Notes under the pieces: model-generated
Told to the model about the DNA's origin: nothing
Seen by the model: only the letters and a program-made list of their open reading frames with translations
Database searches by the model: none
Source of the DNA: Nocardioides sp. BP30
GTDB taxonomy: Bacteria; Actinomycetota; Actinomycetes; Propionibacteriales; Nocardioidaceae
Reading direction: 5' to 3'
DNA: 64,000 bases
NCBI RefSeq assembly: GCF_029873215.1
Contig: NZ_CP123620.1
Span: forward strand, 2,666,001-2,730,000
Part shown: piece by piece, positions 46,836 through 55,343 of the stretch
Layout: the number at the start of each line of letters is the position of its first letter
Position numbering within the stretch: position 1 is the stretch's first letter
Made by a program: the position numbers and the translations under genes

Positions 46836-47797
46836 CCACCGACGTACTGGGCGCTCCCTTCACCGCCGAGACGATCCCGTTCCCCGACGACCACGAGGGT
46901 GAGGTGGTCGCGACGCTGGTGACGCGCCTGGCGAGTCGGGCGGCCGAGGACACGTCGCCGCGCCGGGCCGTCCTGCACGTGCACGGCTTCGCCGACTACT
47001 TCTTCCAGACCGAGTACGCCGCCTGGTGGGCCGCCCGGGGCTACGACTTCTACGCCGTGGACCTGCCGAAGTACGGCCGCTCGATCCGCCCGCACCAGAC
47101 GCCGAACTACACCACCGACCTGGCCGACTACTTCCCCGTCCTCGACGAGGTCTGGGACCGGATCCGCGCCGACCACGACAGCATCGTGATCACCGGCCAC
47201 TCCACCGGTGGTCTCACCACCTCGCTGTGGGCGGACGCACGCCGGCCCGAGGGACTGGCCGGGCTGTTCCTCAACTCGCCCTGGCTCGACCTGCAGGGGC
47301 CGGCCCTGATGCGGATCGTGCTGACCCCGGTGGTGCGCCAGCTCGGCCGGTTCCAGCCGATGCGGGCCATCCCGCGTGCCGTATCGGGGCTCTACACCCG
47401 CTCGCTGCACCGTGACCACGAGGGCGAGTGGGACTTCGACCTGGTCTGGAAGCCGGTCGAGTCCTTCACGGTGTACGCCGGCTGGCTGCGCGCGATCCGG
47501 CACGGCCACGCCCGGCTGCACGCCGGTCTGGACGTGCCGGCCCCGGTGCTGGTGCTCTCCTCGGACGCCACCGGCCATCCGGACCCGAAGAGCGGCAGCG
47601 TGGACGACCTGGTGCACGGCACCGACATCGTCCTCGACGTGGAGCAGATCCGCCGCTGGTCGACGGCGATCGGACCCCACGTCACCTACATCGCCGTGCC
47701 CGGCGCCAAGCACGACGTCGTGCTCTCCCGCCCCGAGGCGAGGGAGCGCGCCTACGCCGAGCTCGACCGCTGGCTCAGCACCTACGTCGAGGGCTGA
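46832..47797 (+). CDS. alpha/beta hydrolase (monoacylglycerol-lipase-like)
   Basis: Serine hydrolase of the S33/lysophospholipase branch (321 aa). It has the oxyanion HVHGFADYF, the nucleophile elbow GHSTGG, and late acid and His in SSDATGHPD and PGAKHDVVLS. It starts at GTG 46832, overlapping the GDPD stop by 4 bp (GTGA). Together with GDPD it suggests stepwise phospholipid or lysophospholipid breakdown, which is an inference. No lid or signal peptide is seen. Confidence 0.87.
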   Translation: MTTDVLGAPFTAETIPFPDDHEGEVVATLVTRLASRAAEDTSPRRAVLHVHGFADYFFQTEYAAWWAARGYDFYAVDLPKYGRSIRPHQTPNYTTDLADYFPVLDEVWDRIRADHDSIVITGHSTGGLTTSLWADARRPEGLAGLFLNSPWLDLQGPALMRIVLTPVVRQLGRFQPMRAIPRAVSGLYTRSLHRDHEGEWDFDLVWKPVESFTVYAGWLRAIRHGHARLHAGLDVPAPVLVLSSDATGHPDPKSGSVDDLVHGTDIVLDVEQIRRWSTAIGPHVTYIAVPGAKHDVVLSRPEARERAYAELDRWLSTYVEG

Positions 47798-47823
47798 GCC
47801 AGCGGCCGGAGTCGGTCCGGACC

Positions 47824-49431
47824 TCAGGCGGGCTCGGCGACCGAGCCGCCCAGCTGCGGCTCACCCGGCGTCTCGTCGAGCGTGTTCTTCGGCCCGGTGA
47901 ACCAGTGCTTCACCGAGACGTGCCAGTAGATGGTCAGGAGGACGAGCGCACCCGGCATCACCAGGATGGCGTAGTTGACGTACTTCATCGAGAAGCCGTC
48001 GAGCCACGGCACGCCCACGCTGGCGGTCGGCAGGATGCCGACGATCGACATGATCACGATCTCGAGCACGGCGATCGGGTTCATCCACCGGTACTTGCGG
48101 CCGTTGTTGACGGCACCCGCCTCGAAGGAGTCGCCCTTGCGCCAGCGCAGGAAGATCGGGATGGCGAAGGCTCCGTAGAGGCCGAGTACGCCGATGGAGA
48201 CCACCGCGTAGAAGGCGATCGGGCTGGGCGCACCGTTGATGTCGACCTTGATCAGCGCGGGCAGGGTGATGATCAGCGCGATCGCCGCCGAGACGAGCAC
48301 CGCGTTGACGGGGGTCTTCTGGGCGTTCACCTTCGACCAGACCCGCGAGTAGGGCACGGCGCCGTCCCGGGAGAACGCGAACATCACCCGGCTGCAGGAG
48401 GTCATGCACGCGCAGGTGCAGAAGAACTGCGCGGCCGTGGAGATGAAGACGATCACCGCTGCGGTGTGCGGGGTGAACGCCTGACCGAGCAGCACGAAGA
48501 TCCCGCCGCCGCCCTTGGTCAGCCCGTCCTTGTCCTGCACGGCGAACAGCAGGCTGAGCAGCAGGATCCAGCCACCGATGGCCGAGTAGAGGATCGAGCT
48601 GGTGATGCCCTTGGCCGCGGAGTTCGAGGCGCCCTTGGTCTCCTCGGAGAGGTGGACCGATGCGTCGTACCCGGTGATCGTGTACTGCGTCAGGACGGCA
48701 CCGAGCGGCAGGATCATCAGGATGAATCCGAGCCCGTGGGTGTGGCCGCCGAAGAAGCCGGTGTTGTTCACCGTGCTGCCGAAGACGTCACCGACGGAGT
48801 TGTGGTGCGTGCCGGACGCGGTGAAGAACCACAGCATCACCACGATCACGGCGGCACCGATGACGTGCCACCACACCGAGACGTTGTTCATCACCGCGAG
48901 CAGGTGGCTGGAGAAGATGTTGACCGCGGCAGCGAGCACCAGGATCACCACGAACTCGATGAAGACGCGGGTCAGCGAGTAGTTCGCCGCCCACGAGTCC
49001 GACAGGCTGCCCACGAAGCTGTCGAAGAAGCCGGCGCACCCGTAGGCGACCGACGCACAGATCCCGAGCAGGCCGATCACGTTGAGCCACCCGGTGTAGA
49101 AGCCCGCCGCCGGGCCGCCGAGCTTGCTGGCCCACCAGTAGATGCCGCCGGAGGTCGGGTAGGTCGAGACCAGCTCGGCCATGCAGTAGCCGATGACCAG
49201 GATCAGGATCGACATCACCGGCCACCCCCAGGCGATGCCGGCCGGGCCGCCGTTGTTCCAGCCGACGTAGAACGTCGTCAGACAACCTGCGAGGATCGAG
49301 ATGATCGAGAACGAGATGGCGAAGTTCGAGAAGCCGGACCACGTCCTGGCCAGCTCCTGCTTGTATCCGAGACGTGCGAGATGCGCTTCATCGTCGAGGT
49401 GCACCTCGGGCGAGTCATGTCCTTCAGGCAT
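47824..49431 (-). CDS. amino acid/polyamine-type permease (APC superfamily)
   Basis: Twelve-helix secondary transporter (535 aa) of the amino-acid/GABA/choline permease branch. It has the helix-1 break FSIISILAG and ELVSTYPTSGGIYWWASKLGG. AGGAG precedes ATG 49431. It is divergent from the GntR regulator and the gamma-glutamylation genes, and probably imports their amine or amino-alcohol substrate. Their shared upstream region has two palindromes. Confidence 0.92.
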   Translation of the reverse strand: MPEGHDSPEVHLDDEAHLARLGYKQELARTWSGFSNFAISFSIISILAGCLTTFYVGWNNGGPAGIAWGWPVMSILILVIGYCMAELVSTYPTSGGIYWWASKLGGPAAGFYTGWLNVIGLLGICASVAYGCAGFFDSFVGSLSDSWAANYSLTRVFIEFVVILVLAAAVNIFSSHLLAVMNNVSVWWHVIGAAVIVVMLWFFTASGTHHNSVGDVFGSTVNNTGFFGGHTHGLGFILMILPLGAVLTQYTITGYDASVHLSEETKGASNSAAKGITSSILYSAIGGWILLLSLLFAVQDKDGLTKGGGGIFVLLGQAFTPHTAAVIVFISTAAQFFCTCACMTSCSRVMFAFSRDGAVPYSRVWSKVNAQKTPVNAVLVSAAIALIITLPALIKVDINGAPSPIAFYAVVSIGVLGLYGAFAIPIFLRWRKGDSFEAGAVNNGRKYRWMNPIAVLEIVIMSIVGILPTASVGVPWLDGFSMKYVNYAILVMPGALVLLTIYWHVSVKHWFTGPKNTLDETPGEPQLGGSVAEPA

Positions 49432-49497
49432 GCGGATTCTCCTGTGTTCACGGCGGTGAGTCGAGGCTCCTGACGGAACCTAGACCCGCCGTCTCGA

Positions 49498-49559
49498 GGG
49501 TGTAAACACCCCCACGTAAATTTGGTATGAACCCAGACCAATTCATCTCCCGGGTTCAT
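49498..49559. promoter_or_regulatory. operator region between permease and GntR regulator
   Basis: Three symmetric elements are seen: GGGTGT-AA-ACACCC (49498-49511); TTGGT at 49522 with ACCAA at 49537; and ATGAACCC (49527-49534) with its exact complement GGGTTCAT (49552-49559), 17 bp apart. The GntR product is the natural candidate ligand. Confidence 0.6.
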
Positions 49560-49595
49560 TGACACGAGGCCTGGGCAGTCAGTTGACTGACCGCC

Positions 49596-50348
49596 GTGAG
49601 CTCCACCCCGGACGCGGTGCCGTCCCAGCCGCCGTCCCTGCCGGCGTCACTGCTGCGACCCGTTCACGGGCACCACGCGTTCGAGGCCTGCGTCGAGCAG
49701 CTCGCCACGGCGATCCGCCTGGGCGTCTACCCGCTCGGCTCGACCCTGCCGCCCGAGCGCGACCTGGCCGCCCTGCTGCACGTCTCGAGGGCGACCCTTC
49801 GCGAAGCGATGGCGGCCCTGCGGCAGGCGGGTCTGGTCGCCACCACCCGCGGTCGCGGGGGCGGCACGGTCGTCACCCTCAAACCACCGACGCCCTCGGC
49901 CCGAGCCGCCGCGCGCACCACCGCCGCCCAGCGCGCCGACTGGCTCGATGCCCTCACCTACCGGCGCATCATCGAGTGCGGCGCCGTGACGATGCTGGCC
50001 TGCAGCGAGCTCTCCGAGGAGGCCCGGGAACGGCTGCTCGCCGCCCACCACGAGGTGCGGGCGGCCACCAGGCCGGCCCAGTACCGCCAGTCGGACTCCC
50101 GCTTCCACCTCACCCTGGCGGCACTGACCGGGTCGGATCGCCTGATCGACGCCGTGACATCCGTGCACGCCACCCTGCACGAGATGCTGCTGGCCATCCC
50201 GCAGCTGCCCACGAACATCGCCCACTCCGACGCCCAGCACGAAGCCGTCGTCCAGGCGATCCTCGACGGCCGGCCCGATGCCGCCCGCCGCGCCATGGAG
50301 CACCACTGCGACGACACCGCGGCGCTGCTGCGAGGGCTGCTGACCTGA
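49596..50348 (+). CDS. GntR/FadR-family transcriptional regulator
   Basis: A winged helix with LPPERDLAALLHVSRATLREAM (about 50-72) is followed by an FCD effector domain (250 aa). The domain has the metal-binding type layout: DSRFH in the first half and H residues in AHSDAQHEAVVQAIL. It is divergent from the permease and directly upstream of the ligase gene, so it probably controls both, sensing the substrate or a glutamylated intermediate. Start GTG 49596; no clear ribosome site. Confidence 0.9.
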   Translation: MSSTPDAVPSQPPSLPASLLRPVHGHHAFEACVEQLATAIRLGVYPLGSTLPPERDLAALLHVSRATLREAMAALRQAGLVATTRGRGGGTVVTLKPPTPSARAAARTTAAQRADWLDALTYRRIIECGAVTMLACSELSEEARERLLAAHHEVRAATRPAQYRQSDSRFHLTLAALTGSDRLIDAVTSVHATLHEMLLAIPQLPTNIAHSDAQHEAVVQAILDGRPDAARRAMEHHCDDTAALLRGLLT

Positions 50349-50401
50349 TCCACCCCCGCATGACCCCGAACGATCCCCAAGGACGAAGGACGAGGACGCC
50401 T

Positions 50402-51772
50402 GTGACCGAGCTCCGCAACAACCGGCACCTGAGCGCGGAGGCCCTGCGCACCGCCATCGAGGCCGGTGACATCGACACCGTCGTCGTCGCCTTCACGGAC
50501 ATGCAGGGCAGGCTCCAGGGCAAGCGCCTGCACGGGCACTACTTCGTCGACCACGTCCTGGGTCACGGCACCGAGGGCTGCAACTACCTCCTGGCCGTCG
50601 ACGTCGAGATGAACACCGTCGACGGCTACGCGATCTCGTCGTGGGAGCGCGGGTACGGCGACATGGAGTTCGTCCTCGACGAGCGCACCATCCGGCGGCT
50701 GACCCACCTGCCCGGCACGGCGCTGGTCCAATGCGACCTGGTCTGGCCCGACGGACAGCCCGTCGTGCAGTCGCCGCGGGCGATCCTGGCGCGCCAGCTC
50801 GACCGGCTGGCCGAGCGCGGCTGGATCGCCCTGGCGGGCACCGAGCTGGAGTTCATCGCCTTCGAGGACACCTACGAGGCCGCCGCCCGTGCCGACTGGC
50901 AGCAGCTCACGCCGGTCAACGGCTACAACGTCGACTACTCGATCCTCGGCACCAGCCGGGTCGAGCCGCTGATCCGCGACATCCGCACGCACATGTACGC
51001 CGCTGGACTCGATGTGGAGGGCTCGAAGGGCGAGTGCAACGACGGCCAGCACGAGATCGGCTTCCTCTACGCCGATGCGCTGACCACCGCCGACAACCAC
51101 GTGGTCTACAAGAACGCGGCCAAGGAGATCGCCGCCCAGCACGGCCGGTCGCTGACCTTCATGGCGAAGTACAACCAGCGCGAGGGCAGCTCGTGCCACA
51201 TCCACCTCTCGCTGCGCGGCGCCGACGGGTCGCTGATCTTCTGGGATGGCGACCAGGGGCGCCGTACGCCGCTCTACGACCGCTTCGTCGCCGGCCTGCT
51301 GGCCACGATGTCGGAGCTCACCCTGCTCTATGCGCCCAACATCAACTCCTACAAGCGGTTCGCCGCCGGCTCCTTCGCACCGACGGCCATCGCGTGGGGT
51401 GAGGACAACCGCACCTGCGCGGTGCGACTGGTCGGCCACGGCTCCGGCGCCCGCCTGGAGAACCGGGTGCCCGGTGCGGACGTCAATCCGTACCTGGCGC
51501 TCGCCGCGATGATCGCCGGTGGCCTCCACGGGATCGACAACGACCTCCCGCTGCCGGAGGCGCTCGTCGGGAACGCCTACGCCAGCGAGCTACCCCGGGT
51601 GCCGGCCACGCTGCTCGAGGCACGCGAGGTCTTCGCGGGCTCCACCTTCGCCCGGGCGGCACTGGGCGATGAGGTCGTCGACCACTACGTCAACATGGCC
51701 GACGTCGAGCTGGCCGCCTACAACGCCACCGTCACCGACTGGGAGCTGCGCCGCGGCTTCGAGAGGATGTAA
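50402..51772 (+). CDS. glutamine synthetase-like gamma-glutamyl-amine ligase
   Basis: GS-fold ligase (456 aa) that would couple glutamate to an amine using ATP, as GlnA3/GlnA4 of Streptomyces and PuuA do. It has FTDMQGRLQGKRL, the metal/glutamate segment GECNDGQHEIGF, KYNQREGSSCHIHLS and ENRVPGADVNPYLALAAMIAGG. The adenylylation-site tail of true GS is absent, and the neighbours are catabolic. I start it at GTG 50402 with GAGG upstream; ATG 50360 would add 14 poorly matching residues. Its stop shares a base with the next ATG. Confidence 0.9.
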   Translation: MTELRNNRHLSAEALRTAIEAGDIDTVVVAFTDMQGRLQGKRLHGHYFVDHVLGHGTEGCNYLLAVDVEMNTVDGYAISSWERGYGDMEFVLDERTIRRLTHLPGTALVQCDLVWPDGQPVVQSPRAILARQLDRLAERGWIALAGTELEFIAFEDTYEAAARADWQQLTPVNGYNVDYSILGTSRVEPLIRDIRTHMYAAGLDVEGSKGECNDGQHEIGFLYADALTTADNHVVYKNAAKEIAAQHGRSLTFMAKYNQREGSSCHIHLSLRGADGSLIFWDGDQGRRTPLYDRFVAGLLATMSELTLLYAPNINSYKRFAAGSFAPTAIAWGEDNRTCAVRLVGHGSGARLENRVPGADVNPYLALAAMIAGGLHGIDNDLPLPEALVGNAYASELPRVPATLLEAREVFAGSTFARAALGDEVVDHYVNMADVELAAYNATVTDWELRRGFERM

Positions 51773-53166
51773 TGACCACGCACACCAGCGGACCCACCAC
51801 CGGCGACGTCTTCACCGTCGTCAACCCCGCCACCGCCCAGCCGCTCCTCGACGTACCCCTGGCATCGGTCGAGGAGGCCGACGCCGCGATCGTCGCGGCC
51901 CACGAGGCCTTCGCCACCTGGCGCACCCTCGCTCCGGGTGAGCGCGCCGCACTGCTGCGCCGCTTCGCCGCCGTGGTGGACGCCCACCTCGACGAGCTCG
52001 CCGAGATCGAGGTCCGCAACGCCGGCCACACCTGGGGCAACGCGCGCTGGGAGGCCGGCAACGTCCGTGACCTGCTGAACTACTACGCCGGCGCCCCCGA
52101 GCGGATGACCGGCAAGCAGATCCCGGTCGCCGGCGGGCTGGACGTGACCTTCCACGAGCCGCTCGGCGTGGTCGGGATCATCGTGCCCTGGAACTTCCCG
52201 ATGCCGATCGCCGCCTGGGGGTTCGCGCCCGCCCTCGCCGCGGGCAACACGGTGGTGCTCAAGCCCGCCGAGCTCACCCCGCTCACAGCGCTCCGGCTGG
52301 GCGAGCTCGCCCTCGAAGCGGGTCTGCCCGAGCACGTGCTCACCGTCATCCCGGGCGCCGGCCCGGTGGTCGGCGAGCGGTTCGTCACCCATCCGCTCGT
52401 GCGCAAGGTCTGCTTCACCGGCTCGACGGCGGTCGGCAAGCGGATCATGGCGGGCTGCGCGGAGCAGGTGAAGAACGTGACCCTGGAGCTGGGCGGGAAG
52501 TCGAGCAACGTCATCTTCGCCGACACCGACCTGGCAGCCGCGGCGGCCAGCGCGCCCTACGCCGTCTTCGACAACGCCGGCCAGGACTGCTGCGCCCGCT
52601 CCCGCCTCCTGGTCGAGCGCAGCGTGTACGACGACTTCCTGGCCCTGCTGGAGCCGGCGGTGACGGGGCTGCGGGTGCTGGACCCCAGCGACGAGACCAG
52701 CGAGATGGGGCCGTTGATCTCGGCGACCCAGCAGCAGCGGGTGACGGGCTACCTCGACGGTGCGGAGGTCGCGATCCAGGGCTCGAGCCCCGCCGGAGCG
52801 GGCAGCCCCGGGTTCTGGGTGCCCCCGACCGTGGTGGCGGTCGAGGATCCGGCGCTGCCGATCTGGCGCGAGGAGGTCTTCGGGCCGGTCGTGGCGGTGA
52901 TGCCGTTCGACGACGAGGCCGACGCGATCGCCAAGGCCAACGACACCGAGTACGGCCTCTCCGGCTCCATCTTCACCAACGACCTGGGCAAGGGCCTGCG
53001 GGTCGCGCGCGGCGTCCAGGCCGGCAACCTCAGCGTCAACTCGCACTCCTCGGTGCGCTACTGGACCCCGTTCGGCGGCTACAAGCAGTCCGGCCTCGGT
53101 CGCGAGCTCGGTCCGGACGCGCCCTACGCGTTCACCGAGGAGAAGAACGTCTTCATCGCCCAATGA
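51772..53166 (+). CDS. aldehyde dehydrogenase
   Basis: NAD(P)-dependent dehydrogenase (464 aa) that oxidises an aldehyde to an acid. Catalytic residues: Asn in VPWNFP, E239 in LELGGKS and C273 in GQDCCARSR. The ATG shares a base with the ligase stop (TAATG). In this cluster the substrate should be the gamma-glutamyl aldehyde produced by the SDR, in the role PuuC plays in putrescine breakdown, which is an inference from order. Confidence 0.93.
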   Translation: MTTHTSGPTTGDVFTVVNPATAQPLLDVPLASVEEADAAIVAAHEAFATWRTLAPGERAALLRRFAAVVDAHLDELAEIEVRNAGHTWGNARWEAGNVRDLLNYYAGAPERMTGKQIPVAGGLDVTFHEPLGVVGIIVPWNFPMPIAAWGFAPALAAGNTVVLKPAELTPLTALRLGELALEAGLPEHVLTVIPGAGPVVGERFVTHPLVRKVCFTGSTAVGKRIMAGCAEQVKNVTLELGGKSSNVIFADTDLAAAAASAPYAVFDNAGQDCCARSRLLVERSVYDDFLALLEPAVTGLRVLDPSDETSEMGPLISATQQQRVTGYLDGAEVAIQGSSPAGAGSPGFWVPPTVVAVEDPALPIWREEVFGPVVAVMPFDDEADAIAKANDTEYGLSGSIFTNDLGKGLRVARGVQAGNLSVNSHSSVRYWTPFGGYKQSGLGRELGPDAPYAFTEEKNVFIAQ

Positions 53167-53195
53167 TCCCTCACGCATCATCGAACAGGAGAGAA

Positions 53196-53975
53196 ATGAC
53201 AGGCAGGATCCAGGACAAGGTGGCGGTTGTCACCGGCGGTTGCTCGGGCATCGGGCTGGCGACGGTACGCCGCTTCGTCTCCGAGGGCGCGCGCGTGGTC
53301 ATCGGCGACATCGCCGACGAGGCGGGGGCAGCGCTGGTCGAGGAGCTGGGCGGCGCCGCGGTGGCGACGTACGTCCACGTCGACGTGACCAGCAAGGAGG
53401 AGGTCGACGCGCTCTTCAAGACCGCCAAGGACACCTACGGCTCCGTCGACATCGCCTTCAACAACGCTGGCATCAGCCCGCCTGACGACGACTCCATCCT
53501 GACCACCGAGCTCGACGCGTGGCGCAAGGTGCAGGAGGTCAACCTCACCAGCGTCTACCTGTGCTGCAAGGCGGCGCTGCCCTACATGCTCGAACAGGGC
53601 AAGGGATCGATCATCAACACCGCCTCGTTCGTCGCGGTGATGGGGGCGGCGACCTCGCAGATCTCCTACTCCGCCTCCAAGGGCGGCGTGCTGTCGATGA
53701 CCCGTGAGCTGGGCGTGCAGTTCGCCCGCGAGGGCGTCCGGGTCAACGCGCTGTGCCCCGGCCCGGTGAACACGCCGCTGCTCAAGGAGCTGTTCGCCAG
53801 CGATCCCGAGCGAGCCGCCCGCCGGCTGGTGCACGTGCCGATGGGACGGTTCGGCGAGCCGGAGGAGATGGCCTCGGCGGTGCTGTTCCTGGCCTCGGAC
53901 GACTCCTCGTTCATGACCGCCAACACGTTCCTCGTCGACGGGGGCATCTCCGGCGCCTACGTCACCCCGCTGTGA
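53196..53975 (+). CDS. short-chain dehydrogenase/reductase
   Basis: Classical SDR (259 aa) with GGCSGIG for the cofactor, NNAG, a catalytic Ser near INTASF, and YSASK. AGGAGAG precedes ATG 53196. It lies between the aldehyde dehydrogenase and the glutamyl hydrolase and overlaps the latter by 4 bp. An alcohol dehydrogenase acting on a gamma-glutamyl amino alcohol is the reading that best fits. There is no amine oxidase in the cluster. Confidence 0.92.
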   Translation: MTGRIQDKVAVVTGGCSGIGLATVRRFVSEGARVVIGDIADEAGAALVEELGGAAVATYVHVDVTSKEEVDALFKTAKDTYGSVDIAFNNAGISPPDDDSILTTELDAWRKVQEVNLTSVYLCCKAALPYMLEQGKGSIINTASFVAVMGAATSQISYSASKGGVLSMTRELGVQFAREGVRVNALCPGPVNTPLLKELFASDPERAARRLVHVPMGRFGEPEEMASAVLFLASDDSSFMTANTFLVDGGISGAYVTPL

Positions 53976-54718
53976 GCCTTCCTCTCATCGGGCTGACGAC
54001 CTACCGGGAGGAGGCGGCCTGGGGCGTGTGGCACCAGGCCGCCGACCTCCTGCCCGCCCAGTACGCGCGCGCGGTCGAGGCCGTCGGCGGGGTGCCGGTG
54101 CTCCTCCCGCCGGTCGCGTCGACCGGTGCGGCCGCCGGGGTGGCCGACCGCCTCGACGGGTTGGTGATCTCCGGTGGGGCCGATGTCGACCCCGAGCGGT
54201 ACGGCGCCGCAGCGCACCCGCGCACCGCCGGCTGGCGACCCGACCGGGACACCTGGGAGCTCGCCCTGCTCGACGCCGCGGAGGCCTCCGGTCTCCCGGT
54301 CCTCGGCGTGTGCCGAGGCATGCAGCTGATGGCGGTGCACGCCGGTGGCGACCTCGACCAGCACACCCCGGACCTGGTGCGCCATGACGAGCACTCCCCC
54401 GGCGGCGATGCCTTCGGCACCACCACGGTGGCCGTCGAGCCGGGGACCCGGCTGGCAGGGCTGCTGCGGGAGTCGACGGCCGCCGTCGCGTGCCACCATC
54501 ACCAGTCCGTGCGCTCCGCCCCCGGCTTCGCGGTGGCCGCCCGGGCGGCGGACGGCACGCTGGAGGCGATCGAGGCACCGGGGCCGCGGTTCTGCGTGGG
54601 GGTCCAGTGGCATCCGGAGACGGTCGCCGACATCGGGCTGCTGACGGGCCTGGTGGCGGCGGCACGGGCCCGCGCGGCCCTCACGCCAGAGGCGCGCCGT
54701 CGAAGCGCTCACGGGTGA
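53972..54718 (+). CDS. gamma-glutamyl hydrolase, class-I amidotransferase type (PuuD-like)
   Basis: Cleaves the gamma-glutamyl amide at the end of the pathway, returning glutamate (248 aa). Triad: C114 in GVCRGMQ, H214 and E216 in QWHPE. It begins SLPLIGLTTYREEAAWGVW, as in PuuD. GTG 53972 overlaps the SDR stop (GTGA). The 3' end overlaps the convergent nitroreductase by 38 bp. Confidence 0.92.
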   Translation: MSLPLIGLTTYREEAAWGVWHQAADLLPAQYARAVEAVGGVPVLLPPVASTGAAAGVADRLDGLVISGGADVDPERYGAAAHPRTAGWRPDRDTWELALLDAAEASGLPVLGVCRGMQLMAVHAGGDLDQHTPDLVRHDEHSPGGDAFGTTTVAVEPGTRLAGLLRESTAAVACHHHQSVRSAPGFAVAARAADGTLEAIEAPGPRFCVGVQWHPETVADIGLLTGLVAAARARAALTPEARRRSAHG

Positions 54719-55343
54719 CGAAGTCGGCCACCGCCCGGCGGGTGAGCCGGGTGGGCTGGTGGACCGGACGGCCGAGCGGTACGACGGCTGCCACCGCGTA
54801 CTGAGGGGGCGCACCGAGCAGCTCCAGGACCGCCGGCTCCTGCGCGGCGGCCATCGTGGTGATGACGCCGCCGTACCCCTCGGCCCGGGCGGCGAGCAGG
54901 ATGTTCCACACCAGCGGGTAGACCGACGCGCCCCCGACCAGGCCGACGCGGTCCAGGTGCTGGTCCGTGCTGGCCAGCACGCCCTGGTCGACCAGCACCA
55001 CCAGGACGACCGGCGCCTGGCGCAGGGGCTCCACGAAGGAGTCGGGCACCGCTGTCGCGGCGATCTCCTCGGCACTCGGGCCGGGTGGGGTCAGCGGGTT
55101 CCACGGGCCCTCGCCGGCCTTCCTCTGCGCCATGTAGCGCCGCACGCCCGGCGCGGTGAGGTCGACCAGCCGCTCCCGGGTCGTCCCTTCGCGGACCGCG
55201 ACGATCCGCACTCCCTGCCGGTTGCCGCCGCTGGGCGCGAACCTGGCCAGGTCGAGGATCCGCGCCAGGACGTCGTCCGGCAACGGGTCGTCGGTGAACT
55301 CCCGGATCGCCGCCGTCGTCCGGATGACCTCGGCGAGCTCCAT
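54681..55343 (-). CDS. nitroreductase family protein
   Basis: FMN-dependent oxidoreductase (220 aa) with the N-terminal TTAAIREFTDDPLPDDVLARIL and SGGNRQGVRIVAV. The C-terminal EGYGGVITTMAA and VPLGRP segments are also in family positions. The start overlaps the SPFH stop by one base (TGATG), so it is translated as the last gene of the NfeD-SPFH operon. Substrate unknown. Confidence 0.9.
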   Translation of the reverse strand: MELAEVIRTTAAIREFTDDPLPDDVLARILDLARFAPSGGNRQGVRIVAVREGTTRERLVDLTAPGVRRYMAQRKAGEGPWNPLTPPGPSAEEIAATAVPDSFVEPLRQAPVVLVVLVDQGVLASTDQHLDRVGLVGGASVYPLVWNILLAARAEGYGGVITTMAAAQEPAVLELLGAPPQYAVAAVVPLGRPVHQPTRLTRRAVADFVTRERFDGAPLA

